Shown one piece after another: positions 1 to 10,854 of a DNA stretch of 64,000 nucleotides. Every line of letters begins with the position of its first letter. The first letter of the stretch is position 1. Location of the stretch: contig JAPLTV010000059.1 in assembly GCA_026397955.1 (NCBI GenBank), positions 62,001-126,000 of the forward strand, written 5' to 3'. Source of the DNA: Verrucomicrobiota bacterium. Its GTDB lineage: Bacteria; Verrucomicrobiota; Verrucomicrobiia; Opitutales; UBA953. A program made the position numbers and the translations under genes. Below the pieces are notes generated by a model. It had not been told where the DNA came from. It made no database searches and saw only the letters and a program-made list of their open reading frames with translations.

Positions 1-837
1 CTCGTTATCTGGGTCGGTGGTTTCTTTTCCGTCGCTGAACAAGCCTCCTTCGGCCTACTGGCTTTGATCATCTGCGCCGCGCAGTATGAATTCTACCAGC
101 TGGTCCGGGCCATTCCCGGCGTCGGTCGGCCCCACCTTTCCGGGATCGTGGCCGGCTTCGCCTTGCATTTCGGCCTTTTCTTCCTCGCCGCCGAAGAAGC
201 GCGCGCAAACTACCTCCTGACCGGCGGAGCCTTGCTCGTCGGCTTGCACCTCCTCTCCCTCCTGCGCCATCCCGGCGAGGTCCCGACTCTCCTTCGTCGC
301 TTCCCGACCCTGTACGGCTTCGCTTACCTGCCCTTCATGCTGGCCTCGCTCATCGCCATCGCGCGCATGAAGGACGGCCATCTGCTCACCGCCCAGTCCG
401 TCGGGCTCTACTACGTCGTCTGGGTCTTCGTCGCCACGAAGTTCACCGACGTCGGCGGACTCCTGATCGGCGTGCCCTTCGGAAAGCATAAGATCGCTCC
501 GACCATCAGCCCCGCCAAGAGCTGGGAAGGTTGCCTCGGCGGACTCGCCGCTTCCGCCGGCGCTTCGGCCCTCTTCGCCTGGCTGACGCGAGACATCGTC
601 GGTATCAGTTTCATGGTGCCCTGGAAGGCCGCCGTACTCGCCCTGCCGATCGCAGTACTCAGCATTCCCTCCGACCTGATCGAATCCGTCTTCAAGCGGC
701 TCGCCGGCGCCAAGGATTCCGGCGCGACGATTCCTGGTATCGGTGGCGCGCTCGACCTTATCGACAGCATGGTACTCACCTCGCCCGTCGCCTTGATCCT
801 GCTGTCCTACTTCCTCGAGTGGGCCAAGCGCGGCTAA
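1..837 (+). CDS. cdsA: Phosphatidate cytidylyltransferase, 3' part (5' end outside window)
   Basis: Makes CDP-diacylglycerol from phosphatidic acid and CTP at the inner membrane, the branch point of phospholipid synthesis. The frame is open from base 1 with no start, so the N-terminus lies to the left. The visible part is strongly hydrophobic with several membrane segments. It ends with the CdsA signature: SVFKR, then AKDSG, then PGIGGALDLIDS, close to the family pattern S-x-x-KR-x4-KD-x-G-x2-x-PG-HGG-x-DR. The His of HGG is Ile here and the final DR is DS, so it is a variant of the motif. The stop codon overlaps the miaA start (TAATG), which implies translational coupling. Identification is firm; the missing part cannot be judged. 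Confidence 0.9.
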   Translation, partial: LVIWVGGFFSVAEQASFGLLALIICAAQYEFYQLVRAIPGVGRPHLSGIVAGFALHFGLFFLAAEEARANYLLTGGALLVGLHLLSLLRHPGEVPTLLRRFPTLYGFAYLPFMLASLIAIARMKDGHLLTAQSVGLYYVVWVFVATKFTDVGGLLIGVPFGKHKIAPTISPAKSWEGCLGGLAASAGASALFAWLTRDIVGISFMVPWKAAVLALPIAVLSIPSDLIESVFKRLAGAKDSGATIPGIGGALDLIDSMVLTSPVALILLSYFLEWAKRG

Positions 838-1727
838 TGACCGCACCCGCGCCAGCAATCCATGTGCTGACGGGCCCGACCGCCGTCGGGAAGACGGAGA
901 CCGCGCTGCGTTGGGCCGAACAACACGACGCGGAGATTATCTCCTGCGATTCCGTCTGCGTGTATCGGGGCATGGATATCGGTTCGGCCAAACCCACGCC
1001 GGAAGAACAGCGCCGCGTCCGCCATCACGGCCTCGACCTCGTCGAGCCTTCGGAACGATACTCGGTCTCGCAATATGTCGACATGGCCCGCGAAGCCATC
1101 GCCAGCGCGCACGCCCGCGGCAAACGGATACTCGTCACGGGCGGCAGCGGCTTTTACCTCGCGGCCTTCTTCGGACCAGTCACCGACGAACTCGAGATTC
1201 CGCAGGCTATCACGGATGAGGTCCGCACGCTTCAGCGGCAAGGACTGGGCGCTATGCTCATCCGCCTCCGCGAGGTCGAAGGGCAGAACCTTCCCGACTG
1301 GCTCGATGCCCAAAACCCCATCCGTATCGCCAAGGCCCTCGAACGCCGCCTGGCCTCCGGCCGGACCCTCGACTCCCTGCGCGACGAGTTCCTGACCCGT
1401 CGCGGACCTTTTGCGGACCACCCGGTCACCTGCGAACTCCTCGAACGTCCCGATGATGAGCTGAAGGTCCGGATCGCCTCCCGCACGACCGCCATGCTGC
1501 GTGATGGCATCATTGAGGAGTCCGTACGCCTCTTGGCGCTGAATCTGGACCCCGAACTGACATCCTCACGCGCTGTGGGCTATCGGGCCGTCATGGACTG
1601 GCTGGAGGGCGGGAAACGCGTGGCGGCGAGCGGCTTGGCCGAACGCATCAACCTCGACACTTGGGCCCTGGTCAGGAAACAACGTAAGTGGTTCCGCAGG
1701 TTGGGCTTAGCCAAAGATGCTGAATAA
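837..1727 (+). CDS. miaA: tRNA dimethylallyltransferase MiaA
   Basis: Transfers the dimethylallyl group to A37 of tRNAs that read codons starting with U. The protein is 296 aa, near the usual 300. The P-loop GPTAVGKT is at residues 13-20, followed by the catalytic Asp region (SCDS, D38) and YRGMDIGSAKP; the motif usually written DSxQxY reads DSVCVY here. A GGSGFYL motif (usual VGGTGLYL) and a C-terminal RKQRKWFRR tRNA-binding segment are present. The start ATG at 837 shares a base with the cdsA stop. The frame is open further upstream, but that extension is out-of-frame cdsA sequence. A hairpin at 1754-1787 may end the transcript. Confidence 0.95.
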   Translation: MTAPAPAIHVLTGPTAVGKTETALRWAEQHDAEIISCDSVCVYRGMDIGSAKPTPEEQRRVRHHGLDLVEPSERYSVSQYVDMAREAIASAHARGKRILVTGGSGFYLAAFFGPVTDELEIPQAITDEVRTLQRQGLGAMLIRLREVEGQNLPDWLDAQNPIRIAKALERRLASGRTLDSLRDEFLTRRGPFADHPVTCELLERPDDELKVRIASRTTAMLRDGIIEESVRLLALNLDPELTSSRAVGYRAVMDWLEGGKRVAASGLAERINLDTWALVRKQRKWFRRLGLAKDAE

Positions 1728-1753
1728 TCAGCTTTCGGCCTAGTTTTCTTATA

Positions 1754-1787
1754 AAATGACCTACCCTCTGTTAAAAAAGGGTCATTT
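1754..1787. repeat. Inverted repeat, possible terminator
   Basis: An eight-base arm (AAATGACC) at 1754-1761 is the reverse complement of 1780-1787, with an A-rich loop. It sits in the AT-rich 140-base gap after miaA. It is not followed by a clean T run, so it could be a weak terminator or a regulatory hairpin ahead of the peroxiredoxin gene. Confidence 0.4.
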
Positions 1788-1867
1788 ATGGCATTTTGCC
1801 GCCTCCATCCTTGCAAGCCCCTGTTTTTTGACCAATTTCGGCGTCGCACCCCCTACCCACCTAAACC

Positions 1868-2353
1868 ATGCCCCTGAAACTCGGCCAGCCTCTCCCTGAA
1901 ATCTCCCTCAAGCAGAAGACCGACGCCGGCCTGGTCGATGTCAGCCTCCGCCGCAATGTCGGCAAGGGCAAGACCGTCATCCTCTTCGTCCCGCTCGCCT
2001 TCACGGGCGTCTGCACCGACGAGCTCTGCAAGGTGACCGGCCTCCTCGACGAGTATAAGAAGCTCGGCGCCGACGTGATCGCCATCTCGGTCGACTCCCC
2101 CTTCGCGCAGGAAGCCTGGGCCAAGCAGGCCGGTATCAACCTCACCCTCGTCTCCGACTTCAACCGCGTCGCCCTCAAGGCCTTCAAGGTCAAGGATACC
2201 CGCGTGATCCCCGAGAAGACCGGCCTCCTCAACGTGGCCAAGCGCTCCGTCTTCGTGGCCGATAAGGCTGGTAACGTGATCCACTCCGAAGTGAAGCGCG
2301 ACCCGGCCTCCATGCCGAACTTCGCCAAGATCAAGAAGGCCGTCGAAGCCTAA
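1868..2353 (+). CDS. Peroxiredoxin (AhpC/TSA, AhpE-like)
   Basis: Thiol peroxidase that reduces hydrogen peroxide or organic peroxides in the cytoplasm. It is 161 aa with a thioredoxin fold. The active-site segment PLAFTGVCTDELC carries the peroxidatic Cys at residue 49; a second Cys at 54 is a candidate resolving residue. The PLAFTGVC form resembles AhpE and BCP-like peroxiredoxins more than classical AhpC. It stands alone between the hairpin at 1754 and a strong terminator at 2373, so it is probably monocistronic. No signal peptide. The reducing partner cannot be told from the sequence. Confidence 0.92.
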   Translation: MPLKLGQPLPEISLKQKTDAGLVDVSLRRNVGKGKTVILFVPLAFTGVCTDELCKVTGLLDEYKKLGADVIAISVDSPFAQEAWAKQAGINLTLVSDFNRVALKAFKVKDTRVIPEKTGLLNVAKRSVFVADKAGNVIHSEVKRDPASMPNFAKIKKAVEA

Positions 2354-2372
2354 TCGTCAGCTAGGCTTATTT

Positions 2373-2412
2373 GAAGGCGGTCGGGCTTGCCCCGACCGCC
2401 TTCTTTGCTTTT
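2373..2412 (+). terminator. Rho-independent terminator after the peroxiredoxin gene
   Basis: A perfect 13-bp GC-rich stem (2373-2385 with 2391-2403) and 5-base loop, followed by a T-rich tail. It ends the peroxiredoxin unit and separates it from acnA. Confidence 0.9.
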
Positions 2413-2466
2413 GGCTACCTGCCTGCCCATCCGCGGTGGCGAACCCTTTACATCACACACCATACC

Positions 2467-5160
<2,694 letters not shown>

Positions 5161-5180
5161 GGTTCTGACCAGGCGAAACC

Positions 5181-5211
5181 AAGGGCGACCCCGTAAGGAG
5201 TCGCCCTTTTT
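5181..5211 (+). terminator. Rho-independent terminator after acnA
   Basis: Inverted repeat AAGGGCGAC (5181-5189) with GTCGCCCTT (5200-5208), followed by a T run. It lies 20 bases past the acnA stop. Confidence 0.88.
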
Positions 5212-5252
5212 CATATCTTGCCCAGACCAGCGTCGGCCCTTAGTCGTCCTCC

Positions 5253-5723
5253 ATGGAAATCGGCGTCATCAACGGACCCAACCTCGACCGACTCGGCAAG
5301 CGCGAGCCAGAGGTCTACGGCACCCAGACGCTCGCCGACCTCGAGAAGCTGATCGAGAAGCATGCTAAGGCCGCCGGCGCCAAGACCCGTTTCTTCCAGT
5401 CCAATCACGAAGGCGAGATCATCGACACGATCGCCAAGTGGGCCGACAAGGGCGTGAATTTCCTAGTGATCAATCCAGGAGGCCATACCCACGTCTCGAT
5501 CGCCCTCCGCGATTCCATCGCCGGCAGCGGCATGCGCGCCGTCGAGGTGCACATCTCGAACATCTACAAGCGCGAGGAGTTCCGCCACAAGTCCGTCACG
5601 GCCTCCGCCTGCGAAGGCGTGATTACCGGCCTGGGCTTCGAAGGCTACCTCCTCGCGGTCGACTTCCTGGTCGCCAAGGCCAAGGCGAAACCCGCCAAGG
5701 TCGCCAAGGCGAAGAAGAAGTAA
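5253..5723 (+). CDS. aroQ: 3-dehydroquinate dehydratase, type II
   Basis: Dehydrates 3-dehydroquinate to 3-dehydroshikimate in the shikimate pathway as a dodecameric cytosolic enzyme. It is 156 aa. Motifs in order: INGPNL (6-11), the catalytic Arg17 and Tyr22 of LGKREPEVYG, SNHEGEIID, INPGGHTHVS (often INPAAYTHTS), and EVHISNIYKREEFRHKS. The last 18 or so residues are an Ala/Lys-rich tail that is not part of the fold. It stands alone downstream of the acnA terminator and runs convergently into the flavoprotein gene with only two bases between the stops. Confidence 0.95.
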   Translation: MEIGVINGPNLDRLGKREPEVYGTQTLADLEKLIEKHAKAAGAKTRFFQSNHEGEIIDTIAKWADKGVNFLVINPGGHTHVSIALRDSIAGSGMRAVEVHISNIYKREEFRHKSVTASACEGVITGLGFEGYLLAVDFLVAKAKAKPAKVAKAKKK

Positions 5724-5725
5724 AC

Positions 5726-6769
5726 CTACGCCGCGGGGAACCGCGCGAGGTCGCATTCTTTCCGCAACGCCTTGCCCGCGCAAAGGTAGTCGGCCATCTC
5801 GTCCGCCATGAGGGGCGCCCAAACCGTGCCACGCGGGCCGAGTCCGCCAAAGAGATGCGTCCGCGGCTGCGTCGGATGCGTGCCCATGAAGGGATGGTTG
5901 TCCGAGGTGCAGGGACGGACACCAGCGACGTGCGCAGTGACGTCTACCTGGACCTCCTGTCCGAAATAGCTGCGGAAACGGCGGATGAGCTTCTCCTTCT
6001 GGGGCTCGGTCGGAGCCTCATCGAGTTGATCCCACTGCCAGTTGGTCCCCGTACGCCAGACGCCCTGCCCCAATGGCAAGGCCCAGCCTTCGCGGTTCAA
6101 GATGAACGGCTTGTCGGTGACATCGGAGCGCAGCGTGAGCGCCTCGCCCTTGGCGGGCTGCCACGGCAGATACTTGAACGGGCCGCGGAGGGCGGACTTA
6201 TAGCCGTCGCAATAGATGATAGCACCGGCGCGGATAGTGCGCCAGGTGACGCCGTCAGCGGTGACCACGGCATCAGCGGGATCAAAGGATGCCTCGGTCA
6301 GGCTACCTGCCGCCACCAACTCAGCCCGGACATCCGACATGAGCTTTGGGAGGTCGACCCAGGCTCCATTCATCAACGCGCCTCCGAATTCGTCCGCCAC
6401 GCCCGCATCAAGTTCGCCGCGCGCGGAAGTCACCCGAGCGATGAAAGGCTGGCAGCTCTTGCATTCGGTACGCTTGAGTCCCTTGGCCCGCTGCTCCTCA
6501 TCGACGAACATGCGATAAACCTCGATAGGACGGAAGACCCCCAGTTCCGTCAGGCGCTTCTTGGCCGAGGCGAAGAGCTCGGGGTAATCCTTGGTCAGCG
6601 TGAAGCGCCGCCCGGTCAGGGGCGTCATGAGGCCGGCCGCAACCTGAGAGGAGGAAGACTTCCAGCAATCGTCCACGACGTGGACCGTGCGGCCGCGACG
6701 GAGGAGTTCCTTGGCGAGCAACGAGCCCGCCAGACCTTGGCCCACGATCAAAAAATCAACCTGCATCAC
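5726..6769 (-). CDS. FAD-dependent oxidoreductase, D-amino-acid oxidase (DAO) superfamily
   Basis: Flavoprotein of 347 aa. The Rossmann FAD-binding motif VGQGLAGSLLA has GxGxxG at residues 10-15, and the C-terminus carries VAGVRPCTSDNHPFMG and GGLGPRGT, typical of DAO/ThiO/MnmC-like enzymes. The early segment SSSQVAAGLMTPLTGRRF resembles the substrate-side signature of this group. The substrate cannot be assigned; an amine or amino acid is likely. It has no signal peptide. The start is either of two adjacent Met codons. It is convergent with aroQ and 48 bases downstream of the lipoprotein operon, so it may be co-transcribed with it. Confidence 0.85.
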   Translation of the reverse strand: MMQVDFLIVGQGLAGSLLAKELLRRGRTVHVVDDCWKSSSSQVAAGLMTPLTGRRFTLTKDYPELFASAKKRLTELGVFRPIEVYRMFVDEEQRAKGLKRTECKSCQPFIARVTSARGELDAGVADEFGGALMNGAWVDLPKLMSDVRAELVAAGSLTEASFDPADAVVTADGVTWRTIRAGAIIYCDGYKSALRGPFKYLPWQPAKGEALTLRSDVTDKPFILNREGWALPLGQGVWRTGTNWQWDQLDEAPTEPQKEKLIRRFRSYFGQEVQVDVTAHVAGVRPCTSDNHPFMGTHPTQPRTHLFGGLGPRGTVWAPLMADEMADYLCAGKALRKECDLARFPAA

Positions 6770-6817
6770 CGGAGGGAGATGCAGGTCGAAGGAAGGTCAA
6801 ATGACGACGACGTTTTA

Positions 6818-7357
6818 TCAGAAACCGACGGCGTTCTTGCTACCCTGCTTGGTCACGATCTTCTCCTCGGTCCAGACGGCGACGCCACGCTTCACCTCGA
6901 CGAGGGTCAGCTGGAAAACGAACGAGCTCTGGCGCGTGCTGCCGGCATTGGAACGGTCTTCCAAGATCTTGCCCTTGAGCACGTATTCAGCGTGCGGGAC
7001 ATTGGCCTTAGAGCCTGACTCGGCGCGGGCGGCATTGGCGGTGGCGTCGTTATCGAGCAACGTGACGCGACCGGCGTTGACCAGGGGCACGGTGATCTTC
7101 GAGAGCAGCAAGGCGGTGTCGAAGTTGTCGGCAGTGTCGTTGGTGATGGAGCCGAGCTGGAGCACCGGCGCGCCCTTGGAGAAGGACGGCGAAGAGATCA
7201 TCGACTGGAGCATCTGGGAGCCGGCGGTGGCGAAGTCCTGGATGTTCACCTTGTCGAGACTGACCACGAGTTCACGGCCGCTCGGATCCTTGTAGGTGGC
7301 GGGCGTGCCGCAACCGACGATGAAGACGGCGCAGGCGAGGAGAGAGAGTTTGTTCAT
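6818..7357 (-). CDS. LpoB-like penicillin-binding-protein activator lipoprotein
   Basis: Predicted outer-membrane lipoprotein of 179 aa. The signal peptide begins MNKLSLLACAVF and ends in the lipobox IVGC. The mature part has the LpoB/COG3417 pattern: DFATAGSQMLQSMI, then PVLQLGSITNDTADNFDT, then KITVPLVNAGRVTLLD. In E. coli LpoB activates the peptidoglycan synthase PBP1b from the outer membrane; the same role here is an inference. An in-frame upstream Met would add a Pro-rich stretch before the signal peptide, so the Met at 7357 was preferred. It is third in a minus-strand operon, 8 bases after the YcfL-like gene. Confidence 0.82.
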   Translation of the reverse strand: MNKLSLLACAVFIVGCGTPATYKDPSGRELVVSLDKVNIQDFATAGSQMLQSMISSPSFSKGAPVLQLGSITNDTADNFDTALLLSKITVPLVNAGRVTLLDNDATANAARAESGSKANVPHAEYVLKGKILEDRSNAGSTRQSSFVFQLTLVEVKRGVAVWTEEKIVTKQGSKNAVGF

Positions 7358-7365
7358 GGGAGGGG

Positions 7366-7797
7366 TTAGCGGGAGATGAGGCGGAGGCGGCACTCGGCGG
7401 ACTGCGCCTTGAGGGCGGTCGCGGTGACGGTGGTGAGGGCGCCGGGTTCAAGCGGGGTGACGATCCAGTTGGGCTGGCTTTCGGTCACAGTGCCGTCGGC
7501 GGCGAGCCATTCGAAACTGACGTTGATCGTCTGGCGGAGGTAGGCGCCGTTGCGGAGATCGAACTGGACGCGGGTATAGCCGCCGTCGGTCTTGGACTTA
7601 CGGGCCGCGAGCAGCTCGACCTTGTTGGCGATACGGTTGTCGTTCAGCTGCGTCGAAAAACCACCCTCAGGCTTGGTGGTAGCGTAGTTGACGGCGTCAG
7701 GGGGAGTCAGGCCGCGCTCAATGCGGTCACCCGTCTCGAGAATCGTGGTGCAACCGGCCAGGAGGCCGAGCGCAAGGAGAGGCAGAATCTTCTTCAT
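7366..7797 (-). CDS. YcfL-like lipoprotein (DUF1425 type)
   Basis: Small lipoprotein of 143 aa with signal peptide and lipobox LAGC (MKKILPLLALGLLAGC). The mature part is a beta-rich domain: RVQFDLRNGAYLRQTINVSFEWLAADG is like the YcfL/DUF1425 core. In enterobacteria ycfL lies next to lpoB, and the same order here supports the call. The molecular function is unknown. Its start overlaps the stop of the upstream COG3014-type gene by 4 bases (ATGA), so translation is probably coupled. Confidence 0.7.
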   Translation of the reverse strand: MKKILPLLALGLLAGCTTILETGDRIERGLTPPDAVNYATTKPEGGFSTQLNDNRIANKVELLAARKSKTDGGYTRVQFDLRNGAYLRQTINVSFEWLAADGTVTESQPNWIVTPLEPGALTTVTATALKAQSAECRLRLISR

Positions 7798-9176
7798 GGA
7801 ATGAGAGGGGTGCAGCGGAGGACTACGGGGTGATTTTCCTGCGTGGACTTGAGGCTTACAAGCAGAACCTTGCCCGCAGGCAGCGTCAGGGTCGCCTCGG
7901 GATGACCGACGACGGTCAGTTTCTGGCCGGGCTTCGCTTCCAGCCGGGCTACTGAGAAACGGGCGGGGAGGCTCGACCAGTTACGCAGGTCGGCCTTGGT
8001 GGTACCGACGGTATAGATTGCCGTACCGACCTTGGTGGCAATGGCCCAAAGCACAGCTCCGGAGCCTGAATTTTGGCGATTAGCCGCTTCTTCGGAGGAT
8101 TTATTGATGAGGTAACTGGCGGTCGCTTTCACGGCAGCGGAGGTGAAAGCCTGGGCTTTGATACCCGGCAAAGCCGCCTCGAAGTGCTTGGCGATCAGGG
8201 CGTCCGGGCGGCTCGCCAACGGTAGGGCGACGTCCTTGGCGTCCAATTTGAGCTTGAGATTATAATTCAATCCCGATGGCCGGATGGCCGGCAAAGCGAC
8301 GCTTACGTAAGGCACGCGCGAGGAGACAATGAAGAGCGGAATGTCGATCCGCTGCTGATACCAATCCGGACACATGCCCGTCTCGGAAACGACATAGACG
8401 ATCGTGCCCTGCCCCTCGCTCGCCGGAGCCTCGGCATCCTTCAGGTCGCGACGGAAGGTTTCGTTCGACCCGTTGAGTTGCGTCGCCGCGAGCAGCTCCT
8501 TGCGGGCCTTCTCGCGATCGGCAGGATCCTGGCCGAGGCGCAGGAAGAACATTCCCTGGAGCCAATGGCTGAAAGCGTCATCGTACGCGCCTTCGGCCGT
8601 CAGGCTCGCAAGATTCTCCTCGATCATGCCGAGGCCTTCCTTCGTGCGCTCATCCTGCGAGGCCTTCGCGACGTCGTACTTCGCCTCCTTGCCCTTGGGC
8701 TTCACGTAGAGCTGCCCCGAGCCGAAGGCCTGCTGGACGAAGCGCAAACGAGCCATGGCGACGCGCGCGCCATTGACGTCGCCCAGCTCCAACCGGTTCA
8801 GGGCCTGATAGGTAGAGGCGTAGATGCGATCGGCCGGACGTGGACGATACGCCTCGGCGTAGCCGTTGGTAAAAGCCGAGAACGTCGCATCGGCGACCGA
8901 GAAACCCGGTCGCTCTTCTTCTTCGCGGAAGGAGGCTTCGACCTGCTCGAATACCCGACTGCTTTCCTTCAGCTTGCCCTGGGCACGCAAAGCGGAACCG
9001 GCGTCGAGATTCCAAACTAAAGCATCTTTCGACTCCGCCGCCGCGAAGTTCTGCGCGATAGTAGCGGCCGTCTCATAATCCCCCTCCTCGACGGCGACCC
9101 GGACGCGCGGACCACGGTCGACATACGTCGCGCAGCCGACTAGGCAAAGCATCAGGATGGGGAGGTACGAACGCAC
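7794..9176 (-). CDS. COG3014-type lipoprotein, function unknown
   Basis: Lipoprotein of 460 aa; signal peptide MRSYLPILMLCLVGC with lipobox LVGC. The N-terminal part (about 20-240) is helical and TPR-like, with EGDYETAATIAQ and ALNRLELGDVNGARVAMARL. The C-terminal part contains DLRNWSSLPARFSVARL, a segment I recall from COG3014 proteins. COG3014, YcfL-like and LpoB-like genes occur together in several proteobacteria, and this operon has the same three in the same order. A role in an envelope complex connected with peptidoglycan synthesis is an inference. First gene of the operon. Confidence 0.75.
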   Translation of the reverse strand: MRSYLPILMLCLVGCATYVDRGPRVRVAVEEGDYETAATIAQNFAAAESKDALVWNLDAGSALRAQGKLKESSRVFEQVEASFREEEERPGFSVADATFSAFTNGYAEAYRPRPADRIYASTYQALNRLELGDVNGARVAMARLRFVQQAFGSGQLYVKPKGKEAKYDVAKASQDERTKEGLGMIEENLASLTAEGAYDDAFSHWLQGMFFLRLGQDPADREKARKELLAATQLNGSNETFRRDLKDAEAPASEGQGTIVYVVSETGMCPDWYQQRIDIPLFIVSSRVPYVSVALPAIRPSGLNYNLKLKLDAKDVALPLASRPDALIAKHFEAALPGIKAQAFTSAAVKATASYLINKSSEEAANRQNSGSGAVLWAIATKVGTAIYTVGTTKADLRNWSSLPARFSVARLEAKPGQKLTVVGHPEATLTLPAGKVLLVSLKSTQENHPVVLRCTPLIP

Positions 9177-9224
9177 AGGGAAGCCCCCGCAGACTAACCC
9201 GCCCCGCCCACAAGTAAAGGCCGG

Positions 9225-10181
9225 TCAGGCCAGCTGGAGCCAGCGGGCGCCCAGGTAAAGCCACAGGGGCGTGACGAGCGGGCAACAGAGCATCGTGATG
9301 ACCGAGCAGCGCAACGAGACCAGGACCTCGCCCTTGAACATCTCCACGATCAGGAAGGTAAAGATGCCGCAAGGCATCGCCGCCTGGACCAGCATGACCT
9401 TACGCAAGGATTCGTCGGCGACGAAATAACCGACCGTCGCTAGAACTAGGACCGGCATGACCAGCCACCGCACCGCCATCACGCCAAAGGAGACCGGAGC
9501 ATCTGCGGCCAGGCGGAAGTCCTTGATGATCTCATGGAGGTAGATGCCGGTGAGCAGCGTACCGATCGGGATGGCGCAATCACCGACCGTATGGCAAAGC
9601 CCATTCGCAAACTTGATGGGCGCACTCTGGCCGAAGCCCGCGAAGTTGATCGCGAGAGCCACGAACAAGGCAACCGTCATGGGCTGGAAGAGCTTCTTCA
9701 GTCCTTTGCGCAAGGATTCGCCCGAGAGCATCGCGATGCCGACCGTCCAGACGGCCGCCTCGACGCCGACATTATGCACCAGCAGCACGCCGACGACGTC
9801 ATTATCGAATAACGCCGCCGTAACCGGGATGCCGAGGTACCCGAAATTATTGACGCCGGCCGAGAAGGCGAACGTACGACGGGCCGTACCAGCCGGGACC
9901 TTTAAGAGCGAACCGATCGCGGTCGCGACGGCGTAGCCGGTGACGATCATCAGGAAGCCCGCGCCGAGGTAGAGCAAGGCCTGCGAGCCCGAGGCGATGA
10001 GCGGATTGCCACTCACACGGGAGAAGATCATCGCCGGGAAGAAGACCCAGATGATCATGCGCATCAGCGGCTGCCGCGCATCAGCGCCAACCCAACCCTG
10101 CCGCGCCATGAACCAGCCGAGCAGGATCAGCAGCCCGAGGCGGGTGATGGCCAGCGCGACGTCGGCGGAGAAGACATTCAT
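9225..10181 (-). CDS. AEC (auxin efflux carrier) family transporter
   Basis: Inner-membrane protein of 318 aa with about ten hydrophobic segments in the two-times-five arrangement of AEC carriers. The motif GVNNFGYLGIPVTAALF in the fourth or fifth segment is the characteristic N-G-(F/Y)-x-G-x-P region. Bacterial members transport malonate, malate or other small organic anions; the substrate here is unknown. The start ATG at 10181 (MNVFSADVAL) was chosen because the open extension upstream is a hydrophilic Gly/Arg/Pro stretch that is not protein-like. It is divergent from ssrA. Confidence 0.85.
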   Translation of the reverse strand: MNVFSADVALAITRLGLLILLGWFMARQGWVGADARQPLMRMIIWVFFPAMIFSRVSGNPLIASGSQALLYLGAGFLMIVTGYAVATAIGSLLKVPAGTARRTFAFSAGVNNFGYLGIPVTAALFDNDVVGVLLVHNVGVEAAVWTVGIAMLSGESLRKGLKKLFQPMTVALFVALAINFAGFGQSAPIKFANGLCHTVGDCAIPIGTLLTGIYLHEIIKDFRLAADAPVSFGVMAVRWLVMPVLVLATVGYFVADESLRKVMLVQAAMPCGIFTFLIVEMFKGEVLVSLRCSVITMLCCPLVTPLWLYLGARWLQLA

Positions 10182-10258
10182 GGACGACGATAGCCCACCG
10201 CCTCGCCCCCGACTTGGGAAGAGAAAAATGGCCTCCGGGGGCGGAATACCCCGGTACC

Positions 10259-10286
10259 TTGACATTCCGGGGCGGATGAGGATAAT
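10259..10286 (+). promoter_or_regulatory. Sigma-70 type promoter of ssrA
   Basis: A consensus -35 box TTGACA (10259-10264) is followed after 16 bases by GATAAT (10281-10286), a five-of-six match to the -10 box. A start near 10293 would give a 5' leader of about 45 bases, to be removed by RNase P to make the mature tmRNA end at 10338. Confidence 0.72.
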
Positions 10287-10337
10287 GAACGCCGTTCCTT
10301 CTCAGTCGGATCCCGCAAATGACCGACGTCTCATTTC

Positions 10338-10706
10338 GGGGGTGTTCCGGATTCGATTCCCGCCAAGATATCGCGACGGCATGCAGAGGGTAGTTCGTAA
10401 CCTCTTAAATCCAACGGGCAGCACTATAACTGCTAAAAACACCATCACGTTCGAGAACGACAACGTTCTCGCGCTCGCTGCCTAAGTACAGCGACGAGCC
10501 CCAGGGCGCGCCTGCAGTCCTGGATCAGCTCGGTTAACGTGGGCGATCCCCTCCTCTAGTTGTTATCTCCGGGGTAAGTGAGAATACAGATAGGTCGCAC
10601 GGGTGCTCATCCCCAAACGCGATCGAGATCAATGATGAAGCTACGCATGTAGAAGTTACGACGTAAGGGTAGGAAGACGTGGGTTCGACTCCCACCACCT
10701 CCACCA
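10338..10706 (+). ncRNA. ssrA: Transfer-messenger RNA (tmRNA)
   Basis: Rescues stalled ribosomes together with SmpB and tags the unfinished protein for proteolysis. It is a one-piece tmRNA of about 369 nt. The 5' end GGGGGTG pairs with CACCTCC before the encoded A-CCA end. That seven-base acceptor stem includes a G3-U70 pair, the alanine identity element read by AlaRS. The 5' segment GTTCCGGATTCGATTCC and the 3' T-arm GTGGGTTCGACTCCCAC are diagnostic. The resume codon and tag frame lie at 10432-10485, flanked by regions that can form pseudoknots. It is flanked by its own promoter and terminator. No integrase is next to it, although ssrA is a common integration site. Confidence 0.95.
10432..10485 (+). 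other. tmRNA tag-peptide reading frame
   Basis: The internal frame of ssrA begins at the GCT resume codon and encodes AKNTITFENDNVLALAA followed by TAA. The end LALAA is the usual ClpXP/ClpAP degradation signal. The tag is 17 codons long, and the first Ala matches charging by AlaRS. Confidence 0.9.
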
Positions 10707-10719
10707 TTTGAGAAGCAAC

Positions 10720-10748
10720 AGCCTGCGACCACCCGGTCGCAGGCTTTC
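10720..10748 (+). terminator. Rho-independent terminator of ssrA
   Basis: An eleven-base perfect stem (10720-10730 with 10735-10745), four-base loop and short T tract, starting 14 bases after the tmRNA 3' end. Confidence 0.88.
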
Positions 10749-10854
10749 TCCGTTGGACGATTTCGCCACCCTGCCCTCTGACATGGCTAAATCGCCCGAA
10801 AAACATCCAGACCATCACTTGAAGGCCACCCCCCAGGGCGACATACTTCCATTC

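Noticed and set aside
5438-7018. 526-codon plus-strand frame across the aroQ end, the flavoprotein gene and the LpoB-like gene
   Set aside because: It crosses three real genes in wrong frames and has no domain.
10182-10760. Integration site or genomic island at ssrA
   Set aside because: No integrase, duplicated tmRNA 3' end or composition change was seen on either side.
10707-10854. N-terminal extension of the sulfatase
   Set aside because: The open frame runs back into the ssrA terminator; the Met at 10855 begins a standard signal peptide.
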